Shown: positions 1-13,600 of the stretch, in pieces
Numbering within the stretch: position 1 is the stretch's first letter
Layout: each line of letters starts with the position of its first letter
Assembly: GCA_027574665.1 (NCBI GenBank)
Contig: CM050651.1
Span: 8,991,501-9,055,500, forward strand
From: Rhynochetos jubatus
Lineage: Eukaryota; Chordata; Aves; Eurypygiformes; Rhynochetidae
DNA length: 64,000 bases
Reading direction: 5' to 3'
Notes under the pieces: generated by a model
The model's input: the letters and a program-made list of their open reading frames with translations, nothing else
Databases searched by the model: none
What the model was told of the DNA's origin: nothing
Position numbers and translations under genes: made by a program

Positions 1-1595
1 GAAGCACAAAGTGACCCAACTTTACCAGATTTTGAGACAGTGATTCCGAGTGAACTGCAGATACTTTCCAAGCATGTTGCCTTACACAAACTCCGCAGAT
101 AAAATTGCTGCATACGGCTGCAAGGGAAGCGTGTTCTGCAACCAAAACCCACCATGCAACAGTAGGTTGGAAATCCCACAGACAAACGCACCCCCGTGCT
201 TGTAATTGAAACACCCTGTTCTGACTGTTCACCGTGGCTCAGGGCAAGGAGGGCAATCTGAACGGAAAGCGAATGCCACCGCACCAGCACCACAGGAAAT
301 TCCCAATTATCCTTAATTCAAGAATAGCACAGTGAAGGACTCCTCGCATTTTCTTCGGCTGAGCTGTCAGGCAATGCTCGAGTAAATAACACGGTAACTT
401 GAAACAGGTTCTTTAACTGTATTCACAGGCATGAGCAGAATGGGCTTCCTGGAGCCCGAGACGCAGGGTGCTGAGGAGCACGCCCGAGGCCCCTGCTCAT
501 GGAAAACTGCTGAAGTGGGGTTTGTTCACCTTCAGACTAATTCCACTTGGGTAGAGGCAGAACTGAGGGAAACGCAGAAGTCATTTCTGCAGCCCTTGGC
601 ACGGGACTTTATAGCTGGGGTTAGGAACCCACTTTATTGACACCACCTCTCGTGGCTGAGACTTGCGCAGAAGCTGAATGGCGCTGTGTTCAAGATACTG
701 AAGTGTCAGGGACGATGAGTTCAAACTAAAATTCTAGTATGATGCCCTACAGGGGTACTTCGCAAGTGCTGAAAGTCTGCACAGAAGGTTATATATCTCA
801 AGGTTGAGATTTACAGCATCCATGCCTCATAAGCAAAATGAATGTAACTGCAACTCTTAACATTTATAATTAGCTCTAGCAGACCTCATTAACTTTCAGA
901 GTCTGCTAAGCAGACTTAGGCTTTACAACACAGATAAAAATTAAGCAGATTCCAACAGAATGCATGGAGTTTAAAACTAGTCTTATTAGGGACTGGTTTA
1001 ATTTGCCTACATTTAATAAGGTTTTTTTTTTTTTAATTTCATCATCACATTTTCAAAAATGTTTTTCTGGCCACTTTTCTAGTTTGGAAGTAAATGTGAC
1101 CAAAACACTTGATTCTTTATGAAGAGGAAAATGAGGAAACAGTATATGCAGGTGAGAATCAAAACCATAAAAGTCAAAATTTTTCAAAAACTGGCATTAC
1201 TTCCTACTTTAAAAGACACTTTACAATCACTTTATTGGAAAGTAAGTGACTGAGGAAAAAATTACTCATGGGGGGCGAAAAGGGAGAAAAGAACTTCATT
1301 CCTCATTCGTTCTCAGAATTTCCTTCTATACATGATCACTGTGATTTTTCTCTCCCACACAAGCCATTCCAGTTAAATTTTGCAGCTCGTAGGTGAGGGC
1401 AGACGTACCCATCTCTTCCTAGTTCATAGCTCAATTAATTGACAGAAGTTTGGTAGGGTTAATTTCTCCCTGACAAGTCACACACACAGAAGCTGAGCAG
1501 GTCCTGCTGGAGGAGAGGTTATTCAACACAGAGCGAGGAGAGGACCCACCCAGACGGACACATGCAGAGATCAACGCTAGAAAAACGCTGCTTAC
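1..1595 (-). other. FGF2: FGF2 intron 2 (partial)
   Basis: This is the part of the second FGF2 intron lying in the window; it starts with the splice donor GTAAG read on the minus strand at 1595-1591. The sequence is AT-rich and non-coding. The conserved residues of FGF2 exon 3 were looked for on the minus strand and not found, so that exon lies left of base 1. No repeat family or other gene was recognised here. Confidence 0.75.
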
Positions 1596-1699
1596 CAAGG
1601 CCAGCAGTCTGCCATCCTCCTTCATAGCCAGAAAGCGATTCGCACTTACGCCTTTGATTGACACCACTCCTCTTTCTTCTGCTTGAAGCTGCAGTTTGA
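1596..1699 (-). CDS. FGF2: FGF2 coding exon 2
   Basis: This 104 bp exon sits between acceptor TTTGTTTGCAG (minus strand, ending at 1700) and donor TTG|GTAAG (1595-1591). It codes for residues 61-95 of the 18 kDa form, including EERGVVSIKGVSANRFLAMK, and leaves the next codon split. The phase is right for joining exon 1. Confidence 0.97.
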
Positions 1700-4600
1700 C
1701 TGCAAACAAAAAAAAAAAAAAAAAGACAGAAGTAAATTGTCACAGCCATCGTGGTATTTCAGCGCCCGGCCTTCAAACCTACAGCTGGAGAAAGCCTGAG
1801 CTTCGCCTTGCAGCGAACATGGTCAACTTTCAACCTCCAGTTCTGCGCTCACATTTTGCATCAAAGAGAAAGCTTATTACAAAGGAAGCAGCTATTGTCA
1901 AACTGGCAACAGTAACTCTTCTGTCTTCATTTCACAAAAAAGGCAATTTAAAACCCCATAAACATCCCTGAAGGACCGCTTATGGCATGGTCAACTGCTC
2001 ACAGAAAATGGCAATTTTTCATGGCAATTTTCTTACAGACACGTCTTGACGTTTATCGAACATCATCAGACACTGAACGCACACAGTTCTACATAGCTCG
2101 GTTGTCCGAGAGGCATGGGTCTGGACTACCATTAAGGCCGTTCAGGACCGTATCACCCACTCAATGTTCTAGCAGTTCCCAACAGGGAAGTGTCGATGTT
2201 TACAGCCTACATCCAACTAGTGATTAGAATAAACAAACACAAAGAACTGCAAAAGTGGATGAGGCTAGCAAAGGCACAAGAAATGGCATTACACAATTTA
2301 GGAACAGGAAAGGTGGGTCTATTTGAATCAATTATTTAAAAAAAAAAAAACAAACAACCCAACCAACATTCGGATTTTGGAAAATCTTTAAGGTCGTATC
2401 ACAGAGCTTTTAGCTACTGCCTGTGAATTAACACCGTCTAAACTGACTTTTCTGGACGCAAATCATACCCAGTAGTTTAGATTAACAAACAAATGTTTTC
2501 CCCTTTGCCCACCGCTTGTTTCAAGCTGTAAGTCAAAAGTGGCCTCCACCTAAATCCAGCAGAGCTGTTGGCTATTTTTCTTCTTTTTTCCTTCCCCGAT
2601 TATTCCTGTCATTGCATTCAGAATGAGAAATTAATCAAGCTTTTACGTGCTTTGAACAGCAGAACCATGGTGCCTTTCAGCCTAACCTTAGCAGGAGTAT
2701 CTGTGACACTGCACCTCAAAATTCATGTTTTGTAACAATTACGTAGGATGGGGACTACTGCAGTACAAGAAACTACACCAAACACCATAGAAAAGTCCAC
2801 CAGACACCGTCCACGTGACTTAGATTTCTTTTGAGCTGCAAATACCTAAACACTCTGTTGGAACTGCCATTTTTCTGGAGAAGAGAAGGAAAAGGGAGCA
2901 CAGCGCATGCTGTCCTAAACCTCACAGAAGATCCTGTTCTATTCCAACCATTTTTAGAACATCTCCCTCTGAAAACCTAACTTTGATGATGTAAAAAAGG
3001 GGGAAAAGCCCATACAACAACTCAAAGGATCAATCTGGACTGCCTGCAGCTTGACACGTGGTCCTTTCTCCCCCACCCCCTCACAGAAAACACAAGCCCG
3101 GTCCCTGCAGCTCCATCCCAGACAGCACTACAACTCAATCTGGTATCTGCTAAAAACCAAACACACCCGTCTCAGTAACAGTACAACACAAGACATTGGA
3201 TCTCCCAAATTCCCTAGGGTTTTCCTCTATTCTGGCTGGCCATTATTTCCAGTGAAACCTGCACCAGCTAAACCCTCGCGCTGAAAAATGAGCATTTAGA
3301 AGCGAGCCCAGGCGAGTACTGTTTTTCTGTGCAATATTGTGCTTTCATCCACAGTTCCACCAAATAGGGATTTTAAGAGAACTCTCCTTCTGTAACAGGA
3401 AGCAAGATCATTGCAACACAGGCATCAAAAATGAGGAATAGTTGAGAAACAGCTTCTCACCTTCCTGGGATGTAGAAAGGCAAAGACGACTTTTGCCAAA
3501 GAACTGGAGCAGCTAAAGAAGGAACAAGGAGGATGTCGCAACCTGGTACTGGTTATGTGTCCATCAGGTGCCCGAACGAAGGATATGACTCATCCGGTGC
3601 AAGACTATCGGTGTTTCCAAAAATGAACTAGACTGGAACTTCTCCTTCCTGCTGCTTGCATCCCAGAGATTATTTTGGGAGTTAGTTAACAACATCTTCT
3701 ATCAGAACAGACTAGAGAGATGCGACGACGATACAGCCCACAGAGGAACCGAGAACCGTGCTCCATTCAGTCAGAAGCACTCTGCCAAGGGCTGGCATCA
3801 GTCTGTGCATCCCAGTTTCTCCCTCTGGAGCGTTCACATACACGTACCTGGTCCTGTACAGCAGGAGCGGTATTACAGCTTAGAGGGGCAAGTCTGATGG
3901 GCAATACGGGTATACATCACCTCAGGCATGAGCTTCCTTCGCCTGCCTGCTCTTGTGGAGCGTGTAGATTTTAATATTTAATGATGCCGTTTTAAGAAGC
4001 TTGACCTTTTCAGCCGCCAGAATAAATGCTTGGCGTGACCGTACGTTTTGGAGCGGGAGCACCTCTCAAGATTCAGAGGGAGCTTGTTGCTTACTTGGCT
4101 TTTTACTGTGGGAGGAAAAAGAGATTCTGCCATACAAATGAAAACTTTCTTGGTTCGCTTCTGTTGCTCCTAAAGACAGGACTGAAGAAACTCCGACAGT
4201 AAGAATATCAGGAAGGTGACATCTTTAGGATAATTGCTGCAAGCGCTTTCTTAAGCATGAACATTATTTCATCTCGTTTTTCCCTAGATACAGGCAGCAG
4301 TAAGAGCTGCTTGTAAATCCACTGGTTTGTATACACAACTGACGCCACATTAATACAAATGCTGCTCTCTAAAGAAGATAAAATGGTTTCTTATGAATTA
4401 TGCGTCTGTTGCCATTTAGCACAAAGGAAAGAAAACAAACCACCACTCTCCTAACTCACGAATAACTCCAGACTTCCAAGGAATATAGAAACTCCTGTAG
4501 TCGTAGAGTGAAATGTTTCATTTGAACCCAGAATCAGGTATCCAAAACACAGCCCTCCCAAGCTATTAGGCCAAGATTAGACTTGTGAACTGCTTCAAAA

Positions 4601-7600
4601 ACCTTCAGGAGAAGCAAGAATGGGGAGAAGCGCCCTGGGCAGGGGCTGGGAGAAATGGACTGAGATGTGTCCAAGCATACAGCTCTGTCCCCACACTTAA
4701 CAAGAAACAGCTGTGTGAAATATCTGAAAAGTAATATTAATTACTGCACTACGGACCTGCTATGCTTCGGGGCTTTCTCTTGACTAAAAAAAAAAAACAA
4801 ACACAAAAACCCCTACAGCATCATACCGGGCCAAAAGTTCAGATTCTGTCAAAACAAACTTTTAGTACAGGTTTTTAAGGCCTGTAAAAAATATTTGTAT
4901 AGTTTGGAGAAGCTTGTGAAAAGTGTTATTCTTTCAAAAGGAAGACTAGGTAAAAATAAAAGATTTTCCTGCAGAGTTTGAAAAGTGCTGCAATAGTGAA
5001 AGCCCCAGAAGTAGTATCAGCTTCACTGGATTTTCCTCTCCCACTCAAAAAAACCCACACGAATACACAGAACCAGAATAGCACTGTAAGGTTTTCAGGT
5101 TCTGGCATCATTTTGTGGCTTTATCAACAGCAGCTAAGCATTTGCCAGTGTTGGGTTGATCTGGAGATGCCGAGACACAATACAGCCTCACTAATCAAAC
5201 ACATTTTGACCATGCAGTCATCACCAGAAGCAACACTTCTAGGTTTAGCTCATCGCAAGGTGGTACAGTAAGAGCAATGTAACACTTGACGCCGACGATC
5301 CCTATCTTTTGCAGCCTTTAGGTCCCCAACAGCAATAGTTCAGACACAGGCCATCATTCCAGATCTACTCATAGTACTTGTTCTCAACATGCTTGAACCT
5401 CAAAACCAGATCTGGGAAAGTAAACTAATCAAGACGTTTGTAATCCCAAAAAGTAGCCCAGATTGTTGTGAAACAGCTAATTAACAAACAGAAGGCAAAA
5501 AAAGGCACATTTTCCCAGTTATTCTAGCAGTCCTTTGGGAGTCGCATGAAGACAAAATTCTCAAACCAAAATTACATTACTCAATAGGTTTTTATAGCCT
5601 GGAGGACAGAAAGTATTCAACAATTTTTTAATCAGAAGGTGATTGTTTAAATGCTACCTGGCTCAAAAGCAAGACACGCTCCAATTATAAGGAAAAGATA
5701 CACAATATCTGGCAGTACACGATGAGCAAATCTCTCCTTGGTCCCCCTGCCCAGGACATCAGGAGATCCCGTCACACTCTTCCCCTGGCAAACATGATTT
5801 CTAATTCCTCCATGCCGTAACAAACACGGGAGTAGCGTACCACTAGCTGTGCCGTGGCTCTCCCTCCATGCACTCACCCACAGAGCAGCAGCACCACCAT
5901 CCCTCAGCTAAGAACTTCAGAGTTCGGTGTGCAGCACAGGAAAAACATGCAAAGTACAAATCAGAAATTATTAATTATGGGTCCAGAGGTATCTTTTTTT
6001 AGTCATTCTGTTACGAGAATGAGTTTTCCTTCAAGTTTTGCAAAAGCATTCCCATACCAAAAAAAAAAAAAAGAAGAAGAAGAAATCACAAAGCTGTTTG
6101 TCATCCTCTTGAACTGCAAAATGCTTTCCACGGGCAGACTGCATCCAAATGCTGCCTCCAGCTGTGTAACATTTCCAGAACATGGGAATTCTGCATCTTA
6201 CATCAGCCAAGCTGAGAGCACTCACTGAGCCCCAGCTTTTCCACCAGGAGCCGTAGCAACCTCTGCATCTCAACGCAATAGTCGAAAGTGAGAACCTCAG
6301 TGATTTGACAACGTGTTTTCACACCAAGGTCAGTGAACCATGGCTGACCCAAAATAAAGGAAGACTAAATCCTGTGAAAATTTTGATCATGTTCATTTTT
6401 GACAGGACATTCAAAAGGAGTCCGAACTCAGCACCCAGGTGTCTAACACTGCTAGAGCTGTCGTTACAGACACACACACACACAGAGCCTTTAAATCTGT
6501 AAGGGTAGTTTAATACTCAGAATTTCCAGCTTTTATTTTACAGAATCTCTTATTTTAAGCAGCTTCTTGCTTACAGTACCATCTACTTCTCTATATGGCA
6601 GATTATCCAAACAGCTACATTCACCTAGGCAGATTATCATTAACTAGGGAAACACATCACTTTGGATGTAGCTTGAGTGAACCTACTGTGCCTTCCAGCA
6701 GTATAAAAAAGCAGAGCAGGGGGGTCATTTTTAATTCACAAATCATACAGGCTCCGTTAAGAATCTGTATTTGCTGATGTTTTGGCTAAAGAACAATACG
6801 AGCTACAGCCTAACCTGAATTTCCACTGAAACCAGTACAATTTGTGTCATTAAAGGATGTAGAACCAGGGTGCAACATGCACCAAAATGCCTGGCAGAGA
6901 GCTTTCCCCACCTCCCTCTACACACAGCCCCTCTGGACAAATACAGCAGTTGCGTACACACACACAAATGATCATACAAGATGAACCTGGAGGTTTTTTT
7001 GCCGGCTTCCTTCCCAAGAACACAGGAAATCTGCAGGTGCGCTCTTTCCAACAGAGCCACTCAGGCAGAAAGATTCTTACCCGCATCTGAAAAGCAGAAT
7101 GACTAAACCGTTGTTTTCCTTTTTGTTGTAAGACAACTTACAGAGGACCAGATCTCTTCAAAACATTCCCTGATGTATACATACACATTAAACAGGTGCA
7201 GCGGTTTAGGATTATTACATTATTTTTTGTAAGATCAGGTCCTGGTCCTGCGACACGTTAAGGACAGACAAAACACTGGCTGTGCTGATGCCTTCCTCCT
7301 CTGCAGGCAGGGATTTCTGCACGCAGTCATGTCATCGGTGGATTGCGAATGTCTAATCACAGTTACACATCGATGACAATCCCTCTTTCACAGGGTGTAT
7401 TGGCCAGGACGGACCTGCAAGTTGCAGGTTAAACTAGCCAGCATATTTGAGAGAATCACAAATGGGCATTTATTCCACAACTTGGAGAGACTTCCCTAAG
7501 GATATGGAAGTTGAAAAGTGGTATTTAATAGCATTGTGGTTGGCAAGGTTTCCGAGTCCTGTTATGAACTGGATCTTCCCCATCTTTTCTTAAAGAGCTC

Positions 7601-10600
7601 AATAAAGTACTTCCAGCGCAGTTTTGCACACGCCAGTGGAGGGAAGAATTTTATGGCCAAGTAGCACGACACGGACAGAAGAGATGCTAGCAAAGGTGGG
7701 CACGACAGAGAACGTGTAAATCTTCCCACAGTTCTTTTATTGCCCCGAGCACTAGAACTGAAAAATTACATGTACATGACAGCTCTCAAGTCCTTTTACA
7801 GTTCTCCCAACCCAGCAAAGCTTTTTAATGGCCCAGACCCAATAACGCTGCACTAACTTAAACGGTCCCAAATGGTTTCATTGCTCTGCATCATAAAGGG
7901 TTCGGCCAAAACTCTCCTTGAAAACTGGTTTATTTAGAAGATCCTGGCAAAAATCTAGCAACTTAATACTTAGAAAAAGAGAGTTGCACATTCTGGAAGT
8001 TACTCACTGCCGAACTCTACTACCTTTCCCACGCCCTGCCAGCTGGCTATCTGTTGGCAGCCGCAGAGGAACAGCGCCGCCCGCCTGCAGCACCCCAAGC
8101 CCTTTCCCTGGGGCACCCGGCGTGCGTAAAGCCACGCGCTGTTCTTTTACTCCTAGCAGCTGCGCTGGCCAAGATGTTCTGGGGCAGGAGTATCACTGAG
8201 GAAGAAGGAAAGCAAAGGTCATAGCAGGGTAAGAAAGGGACAGAAACACGTTAGGAAACAACAAGAGACACCCAGAGCAAGCAGCAGTGAAGAACAGTAT
8301 ATGAGGGTGCTGGAGTATGAGGCGGAGTCCCACACATCAGATAGGTGGAATGACAGAGTAGCCACATGGATTCATAAATATCCCTGTTTTCATGCTTTTC
8401 CACAAGGAAATGGGGAATCTAAGCACTGCATCAGAGAAACCCTAAAATAAAAACCAGCCATGAGCTCCTGGCATTGGATACATTTACAGAGCAAATAAAG
8501 GTACAGTTACGGCCTAAGCTATACTTCTGCTATAACCTACCTAGCAAAGATCCCTACAGACATACCTCAGGGCAGACAAAAACCACGAGTACCCAGCCAC
8601 GGTCAGTCTCAGAACCGCATAAAACTCTGGTCAGAAGGACCTTTTCTAGTCCAGCCTCCTGCTCAAGGGTCTCAATCACTTCACAGTGTAAACCCCACTG
8701 CCACGTTTTCGCTCTGCCATATGTACATGCAAGCTAAATCACAGCTCACGAGTGCTCGCCCATGTTTCCTGCAGTCACACCTCTTCCCGCCGTAGGGCAC
8801 AACCACCCTGCGCCACGCACACCAGCATGTGCAGAGGCTGCTTTCACGCTCCGCAGAGTTTTCCCGCCACACCGAAACGCTGCTCCCAGGGCAGGACCAC
8901 ACAACCTGGATAACCTCTTTCAGTACCTCCACCCTTTCCTGTGGGACCTCAGACACCACACTGAGTACGCAGGGGAGGAGACGCCAGCACCGTTACACCA
9001 CCCGCCACACGCACACGCAGCTCCGCGCTGAAACAGCTGCCTTAAGGCAGCAGGAAAGAGAACCAACCCCTTTTCATGACAGTAACATCACTATTAACGA
9101 CCTGCAGGAATGTGATGTGAAATACGTTTTACCAAGAGGACTGTCCAGAAAACATCGATCAGCCAGTGCTCCAAGAGATTATTTGGAGTTTGTGAATATT
9201 TCATGAGCAAACACATGCCTTACCCACACACGGCAACTAACAGAGCAGCGTACGGACCCTGCAAAGAGGAATCCGATACTGCTTCAGCCCCCATTTTCAG
9301 TCACGTGCAGCCGCTTTACTTGAACGGAAAAGGTCATTAGCAAAACACCCCTCGCTCGGCTTACAAGAGGGGAGAGTTTATGTACCCCTGAAAAACCCCG
9401 GGCCGCACGTCTCAATGACTGGCGTTACTACAGCCTCTGCTGTGGAAAAGCTAAACCCAAGCCAAAGGTTCAGGGCCCATCTCCAACATACTTGCAGAGG
9501 CCCTGTAAGGAAAACCCTTCCACGAGGCCCCCGAATGACACTGCAGCGAAGCTATTGCACCAGCTCCCCGTCGCTCGCCCGCCGGCACCTCCATGCGCGC
9601 CCAAAGGAACAAAGCAGCAACTGTTTTGCAGTCTCGCTGCGACAGAGGTGGATCACCTCGGGAGGGAGGAAGCATCAGAAGTGCACGGAAGTTCATTCAA
9701 AAAGGGGGAAAGAATAAGAACCGACAACGCTTTGCTAACTGCAACACCCTACGACCCGATTCCCACTCCCGCAGGCTCTTCCGCTGAAGCTGGCCGATTC
9801 CTTCATGCTCGGGGGCAACGTCTATTCCCAGCCAGGTGTCCAAGCAAGACACGGGGTCAGGCGTGCTTGCTCCACACCTAACATAATAAACCCTCCCAAA
9901 CCCAAGGGCTGGTTCATCAGATACACGTGCATGTACGCGCACACAGATTAATCCCCCCATGGGGGCATTTCCAGAGCCCAAGCTGCCCGCTGGGTCAGAT
10001 CCAAACCCCAGCCTGTGAGCTGGTGATGCCTACTGTAACTTATCTCCAGGAATTAGAAATCCCTCTGGCTCGCTCTCTCCCACATCTAGTCTCCGACGCT
10101 TCTCGATGTCTCTTTGTCAGAGACACGTTCAGCACATTAACACCCTCCGCTCACTGATCAGCATTGCTTTGAGGTACCAGGCATCCCCAGTCTCGAGGCT
10201 GCAAACACAAAAACAACGCGTTGCTCGCCTTCACACACTCGTAAACCAACCGTGCCATCGCCGGAGCTGCTGAAGCACGCCCCGCCTGCGACACGAACGG
10301 GGGAGAAAGGAGAAACGGGTATGAAAACCAGCAAGTGAACCTTTGCAGAAGAGGTGGTCTTTTAATAAACAAAACCCACAGAACAGCAACAAAAACAATC
10401 AAGCAAACGAAGTGTCGCGCTGAGAAACAGTGAGTCACCACTCCCGCACAAAGGCACATTTCTTCCCTTTTGCATGACAACATTGTAAGTGTATCTTTTT
10501 CCTTTTTGCCAGCCAGAGGCATAAAACCACTCACAGACAGACCTAAGGTCTTTAAAATGTAAACACCTACAACAAAAATATACACTTCTGAAATACCAAC

Positions 10601-13600
10601 ACTTCAAACGGTTCCGGTTACACTTAAGAGTAAATCCAAGGCTTTGAACAGAGTAACTTGTGCAACTGTTTGGGTATCAACCTGCTAACCTAGTCCACCT
10701 CATAACATGGGCACCCACTAATTTTAAAAGTTCTCTCATCTTTCTGAGTAGATGAATACAACGAAAATTATTTCCCTATTCAGGTTCTCCATCTATTTCT
10801 ATCTTAACCTCAATTCCTACCAATATCCAACTCCACCTAACATATACCTGTCGCACTGGGAATCCTCCCCAGGAAACACTGATTACCAAGTACACAGCAT
10901 CCTCAAATGTTTCCTATATTCACATAACATTTCACATAAAGGACAGTAAAGTCGTCCTGCAGAAGAACAATTTCAGAGTAACGTGACATACAACATTCCT
11001 GGCAAGAGCCCGGCTTAGTGCTCCATGCCCACGTGCCCAACACACGCAGTTATACTTCTCCATTTCACACAGCTTGCAGAAACTGGCTGGTCGAACTTCA
11101 TCGAGTCCTCCAAAAGTTAAAAGCACTACAGTTTCTGTATTCTGCTTACAAAACACAATCTGGGTATTTTGTGCTGCCAAGCGAAGCGAACTGTGATTGC
11201 TTGGCGTCGCGTAAGGATTTCAAACGCCAGATACTGCCAGTGCACCACCGTATGACATCCTTCTAAATACCGAGCTGCCGCAGTTCACGGTCTCCTTGTC
11301 ACTGCAGGTGAGCCGGCTGCATCGTTTCAAGTCAAGAGACCATAAACCAAGCAGAAAAAAAACCCCTAACTTTACCACAGAAGAACTTCATTCATTGCTG
11401 GGTACAGGTAATAAAGCCTAATCCCCAAGTTACCGATACCTTTGCCCCAAATCCTTCGCTTAGAAGAATGTTTGAGGGTTTCCCTATCAAAACAATGAAT
11501 GCTTGTTCAAACATGTTTTTTAGGACTTTTCCCCAAAGGCTTTTCTTAAGGATAAAGTAATCCATCATGTTTCAACTGCTTTCGCTTCATTTACGGTAAA
11601 TTGCAGAATAACCACTTTCAGTTGTTTAGCTTTAAAACAAAGCTGGTGCAAGTGTTTAGCCAACATAATGTCACTGACTAGTAACAGGAGACGCATACAG
11701 AACTTGCAGCATTCCAGCCCTTCGTGTTCACCGTGCATTCACTGATCTCTTTGTAACTATGACCTGGTTTTCACTTGCAGCAAAATAAACATACATCAGG
11801 ACAGGGACAACCTGAAACAAGCCCAAGAACGTCACTTCAGAAGACAGAGAAGGTAAAATGTATCATTTTTAAAAGGTATTTTTAATGCTCCTTCTTCATG
11901 TGCACCTCGCACAACAACTGCTGAGTACTACGTAGTGTTGTAGGGCTGTAACTGATGTCGGAGCAGCCCGTAACAGATTCAATGAGATGAAAGGAGAAGG
12001 CTGCCAGAAATGGCCAACCCATAGGCATAACAAGCCTTAGTGTCACAGACGGAAAGGAAAAGCCGGATTTTAGAAACGCCAAAAAGAATCAGCAAATTCA
12101 AGAGAGTCTGAAGCTCAGCGGTGAAAGAGGGACTGTGTCAGGCGCCTTAAGGTGCCAGGGAGATGACCTAGCAGGCAGGAGTAGGAAGAACTAACGAGCT
12201 GGTGAGGAGGAGCTCCTATGAACTATGTTGCCCTTTAGAGCTGATCGCTTTTAATCTGGCCAACAGGTTAAGAGGTGGTGACTGTGGTGGTTCTGCGTTT
12301 CCCCCGTCTCCAATACCAACGCAATTGAATTCATCACTGAGCCTTTAAGAAGTATTTTTGTGAAAAGCCAACACCAAAAAACTCAAAGCTCTTACACGTG
12401 GACACGCAGCGTTTCACTGGGGGCCTGTCCACCTTGTTTACTGCAAGGACAATGCAAAGACAACATTAAGTCTGGAAACTTACTTCATCCTCTATCTATT
12501 TTATCCCCTTCCATCAGGCTGCATATCCGCCCTATGCTGACATTTACATAACGCATCCACAGGGGAACAGCGGGAGCTGCGGTGAAAGACAACAGCTGTC
12601 AATCACTGCTGACCCAGAACAGTAGTGAACCAGAGTCTTCACAAAAAGGCTCTAAATAAGCTTTTGAATGCAGCCTCGGCTGAGTATAAAGAGTTCTTCT
12701 TTATAAGAAACCAAATTGCCTGACAAACACCAAAAAGTAAAATGCACAGTGCGTTTTTAACCTTTCCGTCACACATTTGGGAAACACTCTTCACTTTTAC
12801 AGCCCCCTGTGATCACTGGGGGAGCAAACAGAAGGCACCGTGGGACCCAGCCTCTGTGTGGGAGCCAAGACCTGAGGTCTGCAAGACCACAGCGAGAGGG
12901 ATCAGGCTGCAGTCACTGCCCCGGCTTCCAGCTCTTCCAGTAAAAACCCACTGCTCACTCTGAATACCTCTGAAGCACACGAAGAAGGGACACGAGCACT
13001 CTCCTGACAACAAGAGAGCCTGCGGCGTGGAAAAACCTACGTGGCCAGACCATTACTAGTACCCGCTATGCTGGTTTAAATCTATTCGCTGATTTAAATC
13101 TCCACGCTGCTTCAGACTTCGCTGCAAGAACACGCTCCCAAAGCATCCCACGGCTACAGGCACCAGCCATCGCGCCGTCTCGCCTCACGCCACATTACAC
13201 CAGCGGGCAGGCCAGGCGTCTCTCACCCCTAACAGCGTTTTCTCTTAATACAGTCTCACACAAACAACAGTAATCCGTGCTACTGTAGCTTGATCACGGA
13301 AATCCAACCTCGTTTTGAGACACCTTGCTCTGCTCTTCAATATCAATCAGTAACACCTTAGGATCACTGGTACTAGCTCAAGCATAGACAATTAAACGCT
13401 CTGGAAGACACTACTTCTTGAAGCAGTAAAGCAAGCAGAAGGTTGGGACTGAAGTAAATTAAAACTGGTAGCGTGGGACGGTTCTGTAGACCTCTTCACC
13501 TTGAAGGAATTCCTGCATTTCTAAGGACACAAGCATTGTAGGTCTTTTTTCTCAGTTTTCCTGAATGACCTACATTACTGTCAGTAAATCATCCATAGTC

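Noticed and set aside
1-1595. FGF2 exon 3 or the overlapping NUDT6 gene
   Set aside because: None of the conserved FGF2 C-terminal residues or a Nudix box was found; both should lie left of the window.
1519-1749. Second minus-strand frame over FGF2 exon 2
   Set aside because: It reads the exon in the wrong frame and runs into the intron on both sides; the correct frame gives the FGF2 protein.
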